From Thereva unica (taxonomy: Eukaryota; Arthropoda; Insecta; Diptera; Therevidae): a stretch of 64,000 nucleotides of DNA. Positions 1-11,587 of the stretch are shown here, one piece after another; the first letter of the stretch is position 1; the number at the start of each line of letters is the position of its first letter. The stretch is from NCBI GenBank assembly GCA_949987705.1, contig OX465282.1:13442501-13506500 (forward strand), written 5' to 3'. Under the pieces are notes generated by a model. The model did not search any database, had not been told where the DNA came from, and was given only the letters and a program-made list of their open reading frames with translations. The position numbers and the translations under genes were made by a program.

Positions 1-38
1 CTAACCTATCCTCAAGTTACCCCATAGAGCCTTAATGG

Positions 39-322
39 GATTTACATAAACGTAGAATTCGTCAACATTATACAACGTACGATAAACATTTAAATTTAGT
101 AATTCCATAATGGAGGAATTCATCACAGAATCCACAAACGCCTGAAGCAAATTCTTAAGGCAAACTCCTTTTGATCCCAACACTTTCGTGATCACTACTT
201 TCGTGATCAATTCTTCTTCCGAAATTGTGAATTGATGGCATCGCATGTATGTGATTTACATAAACGTGGAATTTGTCATTATCATACAACATATAACAAC
301 AATTTAAATTCTGTAATTAGGG
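39..322. repeat. Direct repeat of about 70 bp, two copies
   Basis: Copies at 39-108 and 253-322, 214 bp apart, both start GATTTACATAAACGT and continue with similar AT-rich sequence (ACAACnTA, TTTAAATT, TAATTAGG or TAATTCC). The second copy ends just before the recognisable start of the retrotransposon relic, so this may be part of a 5' UTR or a duplicated flank. A short dup ACTTTCGTGATCA also occurs at 182-209. Confidence 0.6.
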
Positions 323-334
323 AAAAAAGGATGC

Positions 335-2060
335 TTACATCATCAGAACTGCAGCAGTTAAGTCACTATTAGACGAAGTGAGCAGATATAAAGTAAAATT
401 ACTCGCGTTACAAGAGATCAGATGGATAGGAGACGGGGCAATGGACCTTGGCAACTACAGGATATTCTACAGCTGTGGAAGGGAACATCACTTAGGAGTA
501 GGCTTCGTAGTACACAAGTCAATTATAGATAATGTGATACGAGTTCAAGCCAATCAGTGAACGATTATGCTCAATACGACTCCCAACGAAGTTCTTTACC
601 CTCTCAATCATAAACGTACATGCGGAGACGGAGGAGAAAGCGGGCACGACAAAGGACACTTTCTATTATAAGCTTGAGCGCGCATATGATACGGCCCCTT
701 CCAATGACATCAAGATGGTGATAGGAGACCTTAACGCCAAAATTTGAAGAGAGAACTGGCAAGACCGACCATTGGAAAGGAAAGTCTCCACGAAAAATCA
801 AACGGTAGCGGACATTGTGTTATCGATTTCGCAATGAGTAAAAATATAATCGTCAGCTCAACATATTTCTCAATAAAGGACATTCACAAATACACATGGC
901 AATCCCCCAGCGAAAGATACTGCAACAAATAGACCATATTCTCATAGACAGATGGGCAGCTTCCAGTATCGTGCAAGTAAGAACTTATAGCGGTGCAAAT
1001 TGTGAATCGGACCACTTCCCAGTTAAAGCTAGATTCAGATGTCGGCTGTCTACTCAAGAAAGAAGAAACAGCAAACAAAAATAATTCGACATCGATCGCC
1101 TGCAGGAACAGACTGTGTAAGAGAGATATCAGGAAACTCTAGCAGAAAGGATAGGTCCAAATATAAATAATGAAGATGCAGTCGAGGGAAAATGGATAAG
1201 ATTGAAGACGATACTGACAGATGTCACGAAGGAAACTGTACACTCAGAGCCAGTGACTGGGAAATTGACAGAGTCCTTCCCAGTCAAGCAAGGCTTAAAG
1301 CAGGGCAATGGGCTGGCACCCATGCTATTTCATCTCTGCCTAGAAGGAGTAATTAGCAAGGTTAACATTGATGCGAACGCAACCCTGCTTAACAAATCCA
1401 AACAGTTGGCAGGATATGCCGACGATATAAACTGCCGTGCAAGATAACTGTCACATCTTAGAGAAACATTCACAGAATTAGAAGATGGAGCACATATAGG
1501 GTTTCAAATAAATGCAGAGAAGAGCAAGATTCTAATTCAGTCAAGGGTGGAAAGAAGAAGAAACCACAATACCACCTGGGGGGAATATAACTTTGAACGG
1601 GTTAACCAATTTAACTACCTGGGTTCCACAGTCAGCGAAGACAACGATGAAACGATAGACGTACAAAGAAGAATAAACGCCGCGAACAGAGCCTACTTCT
1701 CACTACTGCCAGTAAGGAAATCCAGAGACATCCATAGAAAAACCAAAATAAGAATCTAGAAAACCATCATGCGTATAGTAGCTACATATGGATGTGAAGC
1801 ATGGAATATCTCACAGAAATCCGCAGACAAGTTGGATATATTTGAGAGGAAGGTTCTCCGAAGGATATACGGCCCAATCAATCAAGACAATGCATGGAGA
1901 ATACGATACAATTACGAATTGTACGACTTATACAAAGAATGTAAACTTTCGACCCACGCCAAGCTACTACGTTTACGTTGGGCCGGTCATGTCCAAAGAA
2001 TGGATGACTCAATGATGCTAAAAAAAGCCCTGTATCTACTACCAGATGGCAAAAGAACTC
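335..2060 (+). pseudogene. RTE-like non-LTR retrotransposon relic (endonuclease and reverse transcriptase), internally deleted
   Basis: This is a decayed retrotransposon polyprotein on the plus strand. About 340-560 encodes the start of an AP-type endonuclease (LLALQEIRWIGDGAMDLGNY). About 600-760 continues it (INVHAETEEK, then NDIKMVIGDLNAK), followed by a frameshift. About 800-1075 holds its C-terminal half (DFAMSKNIIVSSTYF, QIDHILIDRWAASSI, GANCESDHFPVKARF). About 1255-1445 has reverse-transcriptase motifs (FPVKQGLKQGNGLAPMLF and the catalytic block GYADDIN), ending at a stop. About 1547-2050 is the C-terminal region with YGCEAWNISQKSADKLDIFE and LRWAGHVQRMDDSM. The finger part of the RT, roughly 250 residues, is missing between about 1130 and 1230. 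Several stops and frameshifts make it inactive. The clade call is from motif resemblance only. Confidence 0.88.
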
Positions 2061-3649
2061 AGTCTTCACACTTCTTCGTAAAGCTAACAAAACATAACAT
2101 ATTCCAAACCACAATTTTAAACTTAGAATTATTTCTCAAAATCAACTTAAATATTTTCGCGATAATAGCTGAATTAAAAATTAAAAATTTGCGTAATGTC
2201 AAATCCACCTGACACTTGTAATACTACAAATGTCTGCAAACCAAAAAAAAACAACTCTAAATTTGCAGACAAACAAAGCCGGCTTCCAGCTTCACAAACC
2301 GGTCATCATAGAATCTTCAAAACCTTTTCAAATATTCTCCATTAAAAACATTCAATTCTTCACCCTCAAAAACTCTTCTTTATCTCAACAATTATAACAA
2401 AAATTTCCGCAAGCCATCGCAAAAAAAAATTTGCACTAACCTTGAAAATAAAATGTCTCCTTTGTCTCTTTGCAGAATTCACTTGTGCACACACGAAACA
2501 CACGAAATTATTTCACCAAAGAATATCAAAACAAACGCCGAAACACTTCCTGATAATATTTAATCCAAAAAGAAACACAATTAAGCACCAACAACAACGA
2601 CAAGAACAAAACAAAATTCTCTTTTCCGTCGTCATATTTGAAAACCGCCATCGACACAAGTGACAGCAGCCGCAGCGCCAGCGGGGACGGCAGATAACAC
2701 GAGCAAAAAAAAAGTGAGGCAACGAGACACAAAAAAAACACGGCGAGATCCAAGAACGTCGACCCTGGCGCAGAGCGGAGAACAGAACCGAACGCGGCCC
2801 AAAGTCTAGAAATTAACAAGTCTTTCATCTTCATATGGTTAATGAGTGAAAGGCGAACAGCTGCATGCACAAGTTTTTCAAATGACGATGTCAGGCTATC
2901 AGAGAGAGAATGCAACATTTTTATACGCGCTGGAATACAACCATAAGTCGGAAAATTTTATGAGTTTATATGGGGATGTATTGGTGCATATTTGCTCGTT
3001 TGTTTTGATTTATGAAAGAAAACAGCTGATTCAATTTTCTTTCCTTTTCTGTTATGCATACTTTATCGTAAAGAGAGAATCTGGCTTTGTCTGGCCTAGT
3101 TCACGAAGTATGCATTGAGTTTTGCTCAGCAGTGATGTTCATATATGCACGCACACAATCAACGGTCGGAAATTTTTGTATGAAGATGAAAGACTTGTTA
3201 TTACTAGACTTTGACGCGGCCCAGAAGGGGGAAGGAAGCGAAGAATTCACCGAGGATCGAAACGAGGTCAAGGCTCAGAGTTGAATAACTGCGTGCGGCG
3301 AGTGGCGGATGTGCAGTGTGCAGCTGGACGATTTTTGTGGTGGTGCGAATCTGGAATTTTGTGGGTTTTGGAGGGAATGCGGTTTTGTTTTTTTTTTGTT
3401 TTTGCATGTGGCTGTAAGTACAGGAATCACCCTTTGTAGTGGCGGTGTGTCATGGCGTTGATCACTTCAAGGTGCAATGGCTAGTAGTAGATTTTGTTTA
3501 AAGGATCGAGTAGGATTCAGGATAAAAGGAGACTATTTAATTATTAGCGCTGGCATGTTTTAATTTAATTAATATTAAAATATTAGTATTTGGTAGGATT
3601 TCCGAAGGGATCTGAGTTTTTTTTATAGGATACTTTATTTATTGAAGGA
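2061..3649. other. Unassigned AT-rich intergenic sequence
   Basis: I see no gene, structured repeat or transposon domain here. The segment is AT-rich with poly-A runs on the left. From about 2640 to 3400 it has somewhat higher GC, including a CCGCCAT motif at 2645-2651. Short open frames are present in all frames but show no domain or compositional sign of coding. Confidence 0.5.
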
Positions 3650-5220
3650 GGGGGACATGATCTATAACCAGCGCCGGCTCTGGGGTAGAGCGAGTGGAGC
3701 GGTCGCTCTAGGCGCCAGGTGGTAAGGGGCGCCAAAATGAATGCGAAAAACAATTTCGAGCAAAAAATAAAATTTTGAGGGCGTTGTTTGTAGCTAACCA
3801 AGTCTATGTACTCATCATTACGACTCGAACACGACACAAGCAGGGAGCACTGACTCCAAGACCGATCGTACATGGCCTTACGCCACATCCTGCTCGAGGT
3901 CCATGGAGCAGACTGAATACCGCCGGTCTAAACTCGATAAAAACCGCAATCCTAATGTGTAAGCAATCGGGCTGAAGTAATGAATGGTACTGCGTGAATG
4001 TACTACTAACGATGGACTTCGGATACTAGGCGAAATTCGGCTTGAATTAGCCTTCCAAGAGTGATACGGAGTTCTGCCATGGGCGACCACCCTTCCTCGA
4101 CCAGCTCGTGGTATCAGTATAGAAATACCTCAAAACAAAAAACTTTTGAAGATGGAGCACTTCTGAACGCTCCAAACATTTCTGCGGCTCCCACAGCTCC
4201 CAAAAAGACGACCTACACAAACACCTACACGACCCGTAAACCCAGAGACGGAGTACGTTGAGATCACTCCTTCACTCCACTCCACTCTCCTGTGAAAGTA
4301 AGAGCACCTAATCGGAGAGGCGACTCGAAAAAACGACCGCTTTCAGAAGACGGAGTAGCGCAGCCCGAAAACGTTTTACGCGATATACATATATGGAAGC
4401 TGGCTACTCCCGTGTAGAAGCTGGTAGGGTCTGGGAGAAAGGGATACCGATTTTCTTAATAAGAAGAGGATTAGATCCTCTAGATGTTCTCCAGGGCATA
4501 ATAACCCGGTGAAAATGGCGGAGGCTTTGGCCATACGGTTTTATTCTGTCAAATAGCAGAAAGTGTCAGAATGGGCGTGCTTGCGACTAAGAATCCCGAC
4601 TCTCCTGCAAGCAAGTCTTCTGGAGGCAACAGCCGAATCGGCTCAGGGCTCAGAACAGCCCAGGTCCCTACGGGTCGGTGCGCCCCCTATGATGGGCCAC
4701 CTTAAGCCTTGGAAGAAGCAAGCCTTGTTGCTGTAGACGGGAACGGAATTTCGCGTAGCCTTTTTGTAATCGGATATTTCCCGGCAGCAACAGAAGACCC
4801 AACTAGCATTATGCTGAAAAGGGTAGGGGTCCAAAAGATGGCCCTATTGTGTTGTAGTGGAGAATACTCCACAAAGTGCCCCGCATAAAATTCACAGAGA
4901 TGACGTTGTCAGGATGGTGAACACCGCAATTTTGGGCTGATGGCAGGAGAACCCTCTTTTAACGAGAAGGTGACTCTCTCCACCATCTCAACTGTAAGTA
5001 AGCTGGGGCAGGTCCTAATGCCCAACCATGCAATACAAACAACCAAATAGCCTCCAAAGAAGGTGGTGCTGTTGGCGAAACATCGGGGAAGCAACTCTGA
5101 GAAAACATACTTCCTCTATTGCCATTACAGGCGGAACTGTGACCCTAAAACCACCATCGAATATGGGGCCCCCAGACCATAAAGGCTTGATATAGTCCCG
5201 TAAGGAAATGGCAGGGCGGT
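3650..5220. other. GC-rich block of unknown origin, probably transposon-derived
   Basis: Base composition rises to near 50% GC here, against about 30% around it, with sharp edges. The left edge (about 3668-3735) carries GCGCCGGCTCTGGGG and GGCGCCAG/GGGGCGCC words of the kind found at the ends of some hAT elements, but I found no matching right end. The interior has no frame with recognisable domains; the longest are 60-100 codons. It could be the untranslated part of a retrotransposon or a decayed element. A YY1-type motif AAAATGGCGG lies at 4512-4521. Confidence 0.4.
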
Positions 5221-5379
5221 AGTACTCGAAAAAAAATTTATTTTAAAATTTTCGTCTAGTTATTTCTTCCTTTTCATCGTTTCTTTTTGTAATTGTAGAC
5301 CCAAGGTGGACTGTTTTATCGAATACTTCTAGATTGTGTTCGGCGATGGTTATATTTCCTCCCCCATTCTAAACCTCCC

Positions 5380-5572
5380 AGCTCTGGATTGTTGCATCAC
5401 CTTTGTTTTCTCTTCGATAATATTCAGTCCTATGACCTTGGCCGCCTCCAAGGTCTAAACTATCTGTGTAGCAAATTTCATCAAAATCGGTCCAGTGGTT
5501 TAGGCGTGAAAGCGTAACAGAGAGACAGACACACAGACAGACATAGACTTCTTTTAATGCCAATAGACTTCT
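5380..5572 (-). repeat. Dispersed repeat fragment with (A)GACAGACACACAGACAGAC tail
   Basis: Read on the minus strand the segment gives the pseudo-peptide CLSVTLSRLNHWTDFDEI. On the plus strand it gives TTTCATCAAAATCGGTCCAG, then GTGAAAGCGTAACAGAGAGA and a CAGACAGACA run. I recall this wording from high-copy repeats in many insect genomes, usually near transposon 3' ends. It directly abuts the truncated RT relic at 5573. It is not a protein-coding gene. Confidence 0.55.
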
Positions 5573-7500
5573 TCATTCGACATAGACTTCTTTTACTGCC
5601 AAGAAGGATCTTCCCACGATGTTCACGTCATCCGCATATCCAAGTAGTTGTACAGACTGCGTTGCTATGTACGCACTTATCTGTACTGACGTTTTTATTA
5701 TCACCCATTCTAGGGCCAAATTGAAAAGCATGGGGGCTAGTCCATATCCTTGCCTAAGTCCTTGTCGCACTTCGAACTCTTCTGTTACTGCATTCTGGAT
5801 CCTTACTTTCGCCAGGGAGCTATTCGTTGTACATTTAATCAGTCGTAGCAGCTTGGAGAGGACTTCTAATTCCAATAGGATCCTGTACAGCATCTCTCTG
5901 TTTATCGAGTCATATGCCTGTTGAAAGTCGACAAATATCTGGTATATACATATCTATATTCCTTTCCCAGGTTTTCTCCAGAATTTGTTTTAAGGTCAGC
6001 AGCTGGTCCGATGTTGACCTGTTTGTCCTAAAACCAGCTTGGTATTCTCCTATAAGGCCTTCCGCTATAGGTTCCAGTTTTTGTTTCACAAGGATTGTCA
6101 AGGTTTTGTAGCTTGTGTTGAGGAGTGAGATGCCTCTGTAGTTTTTACAAGTTAATTTATCTCCCTTCTTGTAGATTGGACATATATAATCGCTTTCTTC
6201 CAGTCATCTGGTATAACTTCTTCCTCCCAGATGTTGCATATGAGTTCGTGTAGGTTTCTTAAGATTTGCGGTCCTCCTTCCTTTAGTAGCTCAGCTGCGA
6301 TTCCATCGATGCCTGGGGATTTGTTGCTTTTTCGCCTTTTCACAGCTTCCCGTACCTCATCCAGTGTTGGTGATTCTATTGGAATACTATTTTGAGGGAT
6401 ACCATTGCATCCGCCTGTGAGTCTTCGTTTATTCCTTAGGTTGGATTCAATAAGTTTTGAAAATATTGTCTCCATCTTTCCTTTATCCTATCCGGGTCTG
6501 CTAGTAGGTTCCCATCTATGTCCCTGCAGATATCCGTTCTTGGCTGAAACTTATTGCTGATCTGGCGTGTTCCTTTGTAAGCTTGCCTAATTCTCCCATC
6601 GTTGAAGTCTTCTTGTGTCTGTAGGATCCTCCTGTTTAGATACTCTCTTTTATTTTTTCTGCACAGCTTGTCTGCAGTTCTTCTTTTTAGCTTAAAGACT
6701 TCCATCCTTACTCTTGTAGGCCTTGCGATGTACTCCCGGTGGCTCTGGTTTCGTTCTTCTATTGCAACTCTACAATCCTGATCAGACCAGTCAATTCTAG
6801 TATGTCTGGGGGCCCAGCCTAGGGCCTCTTCTGCTGCCTCCTGTACGCTGTTTTTTTAGTTTTTCCCATTTGCTGTTGATTTCAGACTCTTCTCCTACTC
6901 CTTCCCTCAGGTTTTGTATGAGAGCATTCTGATAGGCATCTCTTCTTTCTTCAAGTTTTAGCTTGTCTATATCGTACCTTAGTTGAGTTTGCTCTCTGTG
7001 GGGTTTGGTCGTTATCCGGGCTCTAAATTTCACTTTGACGAGATAGTGGTCCGAGCCACAGCACGCTTCCCTCATAGTTCTCACATCCAGTATACTCGTG
7101 GCCCCTCTTCTTTCAATTAGGACGTGATCTATTTGATTATTTGTTACCCCGTCTGATGACTGCCACGTCATCTTAGGGATATTTTTGTGCGGGAACATTG
7201 TTGAACTTACTACCATTGAGTTTGAGCTAGCGAGATCGATCAATCTACTACCGTTGTCATTGGTAGCGTTATGTAAGCTGTGCTTTCCTATGACTCCTAG
7301 AAATTCCTCTTCTTTTCCTACTTTGGCGTTCATGTCTCCAAGCACCATTTTAATATCGTTTGACGGTATTAATCTGATGGCGTTTGTTAGCTCCTGGTAG
7401 AATTGCTCTTTCTCCTCATCCGTCTTATCTTATGTGGGCGCATGGACGTTTATGAGACTAATGTTATGTAGTAGGTCTTTAGAATGATAGAAGGTATATT
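5564..7500 (-). pseudogene. RTE-like non-LTR retrotransposon relic (endonuclease and reverse transcriptase)
   Basis: The minus strand encodes a second, better preserved relative of the 335-2060 element. From 5' to 3' on the minus strand: LLHNISLINVHAPT then a stop (about 7490-7430); DIKMVLGDMNAKVGKEEEFL, NQIDHVLIERRGATS and CCGSDHYLVKVKFRAR (7370-6990), the endonuclease; a linker with RRTADKLCRKNKREYLNRRI (6705-6436); RT fingers ESPTLDEVREAVKRRKSNKSPGIDGIAAEL and IPDDWKKAII (6475-6152); GLIGEYQAGFRTNRSTSDQL (6101-5910); and QGLRQGYGLAPMLFNLALEW with GYADDVNIVG (5893-5573). Four or more stops or frameshifts break it. The C-terminal thumb region is absent, replaced by the repeat at 5380-5572. 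The pair of elements is opposite in orientation. Confidence 0.9.
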
Positions 7501-8258
7501 GTCAGTGCGAGTGAGGTTTTTAAGATCATTCTCTTTGAGACACCTATATACCTAGTGGGTCCCGAATAAAACCGTTTCCGTTGAATCAGAGCAACAGTCT
7601 GTAAGATGGTAAGAAATTCTAGTAAGAAAAAGACTTTTTAAGTAATTTTTTTTTTGGAAATTTATTTATAATTATTTTTCTTAAATATAAATTTTTATGA
7701 GGTTCACTTTCATTTTCTTGACAATATTTATAATTATTGTTTTTTTTTCTGTTATATTATTTATTTATAATATTTCTTTTTCTGTTCAATTATTTATTTA
7801 AACAAAATTTTTTTAATGGCTATAATATTTTGCTTTTCCATTCAGGTAGAAGGAGAAAAAAAAAGTTATTTTTTATTTAATATTATTTTTATACTTTGTT
7901 AACTTATTTGTTTGTTGCTGTTTATTTTATTACAATTTTTTGTTTGTTTAAAAATTATTTCGGAAAAAGAAATGTGCATGAATTTACTAAAAACTAAAAA
8001 AATAAAATTCTTGTTGGTGTGTGTGTGTGTGTGTCATGTACACATATTTCTTTATGTTTTTTTTGTTAGTTTTTATTTATATATATATTTACATATATTT
8101 TGTTCGATTTTTTAATAGTTGTTATATGCTGTGGTATATATTTATTTTTCTTTTTTTAATTTAACACACATTGAAAAACATGCATGAAGACAAGATTATT
8201 CTGGTTTGGGGTTATAAGTAGTCAGGAGTACGTTGAAGGAGATGAGACGAAAAACCCT
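7501..8258. other. T-rich unassigned sequence
   Basis: Poly-T and TTTATTT words dominate, with a (GT) run at about 8016-8033. I see no gene. Confidence 0.5.
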
Positions 8259-8449
8259 GGCCCCTGTTCTGAAAGCCGAGTCGTCACGACACGACAAGTC
8301 GTTTGAGTTGAAGAAAGTGGGTTTCAAGTCGAATCACGACTTTCTATACGAGGCCCCTATGCAAAAAGTCATAATTCGACTGAAACGTTGCTTTCTTAAA
8401 CTCAAACGACTTGTCGTGTCGTGACGACTCGACTTTCAGCACAGGGTCC
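8259..8449. mobile_element. Foldback element, family GGCCCCTGTGCTG, copy 1
   Basis: A 191-bp near-palindrome. The left arm (8259-8357) and right arm (8355-8449) are reverse complements along almost their whole length, sharing for example GTCGTCACGACACGACAAGT. Each arm also starts with a GGCCCCTGTnCTGAAAGnCG-like end and finishes with its near reverse complement (CGACTTTC..ACGAGGCCC), so inverted ends are nested at two scales. No coding capacity. Most likely a non-autonomous DNA element. Confidence 0.8.
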
Positions 8450-9891
8450 CCTGTATCGACTACGTAAGATTGCCCACAATTTATTTATTCTATTTAGAGG
8501 AAATTAGCCGAGTGGGATAATCTGGTGTTGCGGTTATAAGATCGCCGGGGATGCAGGAGAGCGTTAATATGTGGAACAGTGGCTATGGCTGCCATATGTT
8601 CACTGTGGCTCAGAGAGTCCATGCTAGAGCAACGGGCATCGTCGCCAATTTCTTTATTGTCATGCCTAGGATGAAAAGAGATTGATCAGCCAATAATTCT
8701 ACAACATTCACTGACACACTGCGGTTACTTTCCCGGTGAATATTCGAACATGGTGAGTGGTAACTTATGGTAAGTGATAAATTTTCGAAAATGGTAGATT
8801 AACTGCTGGTTCGAGTGAACCAGCGGTAGCTACCATGGTGAATTCTCGAGCATAGCTGCTATTGGAGCATTCAAAATCCTAAATTGATACACAAAAGATT
8901 GTTACACCCTCGTACAGTTACTGTATGCTGCGCCATTTAGGTCAGCGGTATCATAGGGCCGTTATTCGAAGTTGCCAGAGATAATGCTGGCCCCAGTGCT
9001 AAAAGTCGAGTCGTCACGGCACGACAGGTAGTTTAAGATGAAGAAAGTGACATTTCAATTGAATCACGATTTTCAGTACAGGAGCGCAAACTCAGCTAAA
9101 AATTTCCACTTTACGCCCCTGTGCTGAAAGTCGTAATTCGACTGAAACGTCACTTTCTTCATCTCAAACAACTTATCGTGGCGTGTCAGCTAGACTTTCA
9201 GCACAGGGGCCAATGCTGGTTACAGGCACTACTGGTGATGGCTGCCGTGACGTGTTGAAAAACTTTCTTGAAATTCTGTACAGAAAACTTCAGCTAAGAA
9301 AATGATCCTCGTCCTGGAAGATCTGTATTTGAAATCTCGATTCGATATGGATTGAAGTATAAAAACAAATACACAGCCTCAGTCTCAACTGCGATTCCAG
9401 AATTATGACAGTCTAAAGGACCCCACACTCGAGCGATCGAGTTTATTGGTCCAAGTCCAAAATGAGCGGCCCAGTCACTATCGAAGCTCGAGTTAGTTAG
9501 TCTAATCCAATCGGTCTGCGTCATTTGTGCGCCTATAGCTTGCAGCTTAAAATGTGAACGATTGCACATTAATCCTATAGTCCTAATTTAGCAAACGTCC
9601 AGCTTTTATTGAAGCTTTCATGCTTCATGCCTCCCAGTTTGGATTAGACATTGAAGGGTCCAGATCTTGCTCACTTCGTTTTCTCATGTCTGGCAAGCCG
9701 ATAAATGAATCGATTGCTCGGCTTCGTGGATTTTGGAACCAATTAAAATCAAACTCTGTGCCTCTAGACCATGATTCGCTAGACAGTTAGCTACTTCTGT
9801 GAAAACTCTTTCTCAATCAAGCAAGAACTGTAAAAAACCAACCTTGTTTTACACCGAAAAGTAACTAGTTGCGAGAATCATTCTCAATAAG
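8450..9891. other. Unassigned sequence flanking foldback copy 2
   Basis: Apart from the element at 8989-9211, I see only mid-GC sequence without domains. A short hairpin CTGGTTCGAGTGAACCAG occurs near 8805-8824. The open frame at 9294-9569 has no recognisable content. Confidence 0.4.
8989..9211. mobile_element. Foldback element, family GGCCCCTGTGCTG, copy 2
   Basis: A 223-bp element with ends GGCCCCAGTGCTAAAAGTCG and, on the right, CAGCACAGGGGCC. Two arms related to copy 1 are separated by a short spacer around 9087-9113. The sequence AATGCT (extending to AATGCTGG) lies directly outside the left end (8983-8988) and is repeated directly after the right end (9212-9217). This is a likely target-site duplication of 6 to 8 bp, the exact size being ambiguous because the element begins with GG. 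Confidence 0.82.
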
Positions 9892-10732
9892 GGGTGCTTT
9901 CAGTAATGCATACTTGCATGCACAAAATGCGCAAGTTGGACTCGCATCCACTTGTGGAAAAATCAATTGCGCTTGCATGCAAATATGCATTAGGCTGCAT
10001 TCGGTAACGTCGTCTGCATGACAAATTGCAAAAATCAAGAGTTCGGTAATGAATACTGCAGGTGTCGTTCGTCCGGTAATATCACCTATTGTCAATTGAT
10101 GCCGAAAATTGTGCAGATAGCGCAGTTTCAATTAAAATTCCGTTGATGTCAAAATCTGTTTTTTTACTCCAATTTTGTTTCTGCACAATTTTGGCAAAAC
10201 TATCTCTTTGATTAAAGTGCTGAGAATCAACTAAAAGTTCCATTAATATATCTAACATACAATTCGCTTTCAGTTCCATTTTCAAAAAATTAAACAATTT
10301 GTATCAATAAAATTATATTCGGTAATGTCACAATTCAACTTGCATGAAAAATCAAAAAATAAAAATGACATTAGTCAATACAGTTGATTAATGACTACTT
10401 TGTCATGCAGATGACTTTACCGAATGCAGCCTTAGTGAACTTGTTTCGCCATTAAATACGGCGCTGATTAATTGTCATTTTTGATGTTCTTAATATTCGC
10501 TATTAATATTCTCCATATCCATTTTATATTGTCAACCAATATTTTTACATTTGAGATCAAAGTGCTTTCTCTTCTGCTTTGAAATTTGTCCGCAGGCCTA
10601 TCGATAAACTTGCAAAGCTTGCGTATATTTGCTTCGCGTGTCCGCATTTATGAACTCGGTGCAAACGCATGCTTGCTTTAATGAAACTAATGCAAAAGCA
10701 AATATGCGCAAACTGCATTACTGAAAGCACCC
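9892..10732. mobile_element. Inverted-repeat element (outer), with a second element inserted in it
   Basis: The left end GGGTGCTTTCAGTAATGCA (9892-9910) is matched exactly by its reverse complement at 10714-10732. The trinucleotide AAG lies directly outside both ends (9889-9891 and 10733-10735). Subterminal sequence rich in TGCATG/CATGCA/GCGCAA words is also inverted. The element is non-coding; its interior is interrupted by the inner element at 9993-10431. Excluding that and its target duplication, the outer copy is about 400 bp. Confidence 0.8.
9993..10431. mobile_element. Inner MITE with TTA target duplication (PIF/Harbinger-like)
   Basis: A 439-bp element with terminal inverted repeats of about 32 bp and two mismatches, beginning GGCTGCATTCGGTAA (9993) and ending TTACCGAATGCAGCC (10431). 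TTA flanks it on both sides (9990-9992 and 10432-10434). A 3-bp TTA duplication is typical of PIF/Harbinger-type elements; the superfamily call is inferred from that alone. It sits inside the element 9892-10732, so it inserted later. Confidence 0.82.
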
Positions 10733-11587
10733 AAGAATTTCAATTGCTAGACACAATGCGTGAAGAGACACCACACCAGTGCATAGTGCCCTACTTCCAC
10801 CCCCTGACCGAAAAAGCCTTTCACCCATATAAGGTGTTTGTCGCGTCAAATAACTAAGGGAGATTCACTTTCCGCATTTTCGATAATCAGGGGGAGGCGT
10901 TCACTTCCTTTTTCGAAAATCATGAACTGTAAAATTCTCATTCACTTTCCCGCCGCGGATTCAACAAAAAGACCCGTTTTGTGACTATTCTTGTGACTAT
11001 CAGCTGTGTTTTGGTATTCTAAGCTAAAAAAAAATTACTAAAAATTCACCTCTTATGGTGAATTTGAAATCGTGTAATCAAGAGTCTGGCAATAACGTAA
11101 CCAAAATACCTCAGAAAATTTTAATGCTAGAAAAGCACTAGTGTTTATGATCGCCCAAGGAGCTCTTATTGAAGCTGTATGTCTTTCGAATCTGTGAAAA
11201 ATTATGAAAAATATACGCTAGAAACCTGCCTCCTTTATATCCTTGTGAGCTGCTCTTTATACAACTGTAATTTTGACAATCGTTGTGACTATTTGCGCGA
11301 TTGTTAAAATTGTGATTGCAAAATCTAGACCGTTTTACATCCTAAACGCAAAAATTGGAATTCTTATATAGAACCGCTCTGTCTAAAGTAGCTAGACCAA
11401 CCAGAAAATTGGTATCGTCAGCTCCCATATCATCCAGGGGAATAGTCAAACCATCCAGGGGCGCAGGGACCTTAAAAGAAAAAAAGGAGAGCCTCTCAGA
11501 CCCTCTACGCTGGCAATAAGTAGTTAAATAAATAAATTTCTGGACCCGCCAGAGGGCCAAGAAGACTAGGCTCGGAGTGGAATATGA
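10733..11587. other. Unassigned sequence
   Basis: I see no gene or repeat I can name. Local inverted words (TTCACTTTCCGC, CATTCACTTTCCCGCC) occur at 10865-10960. Confidence 0.35.
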
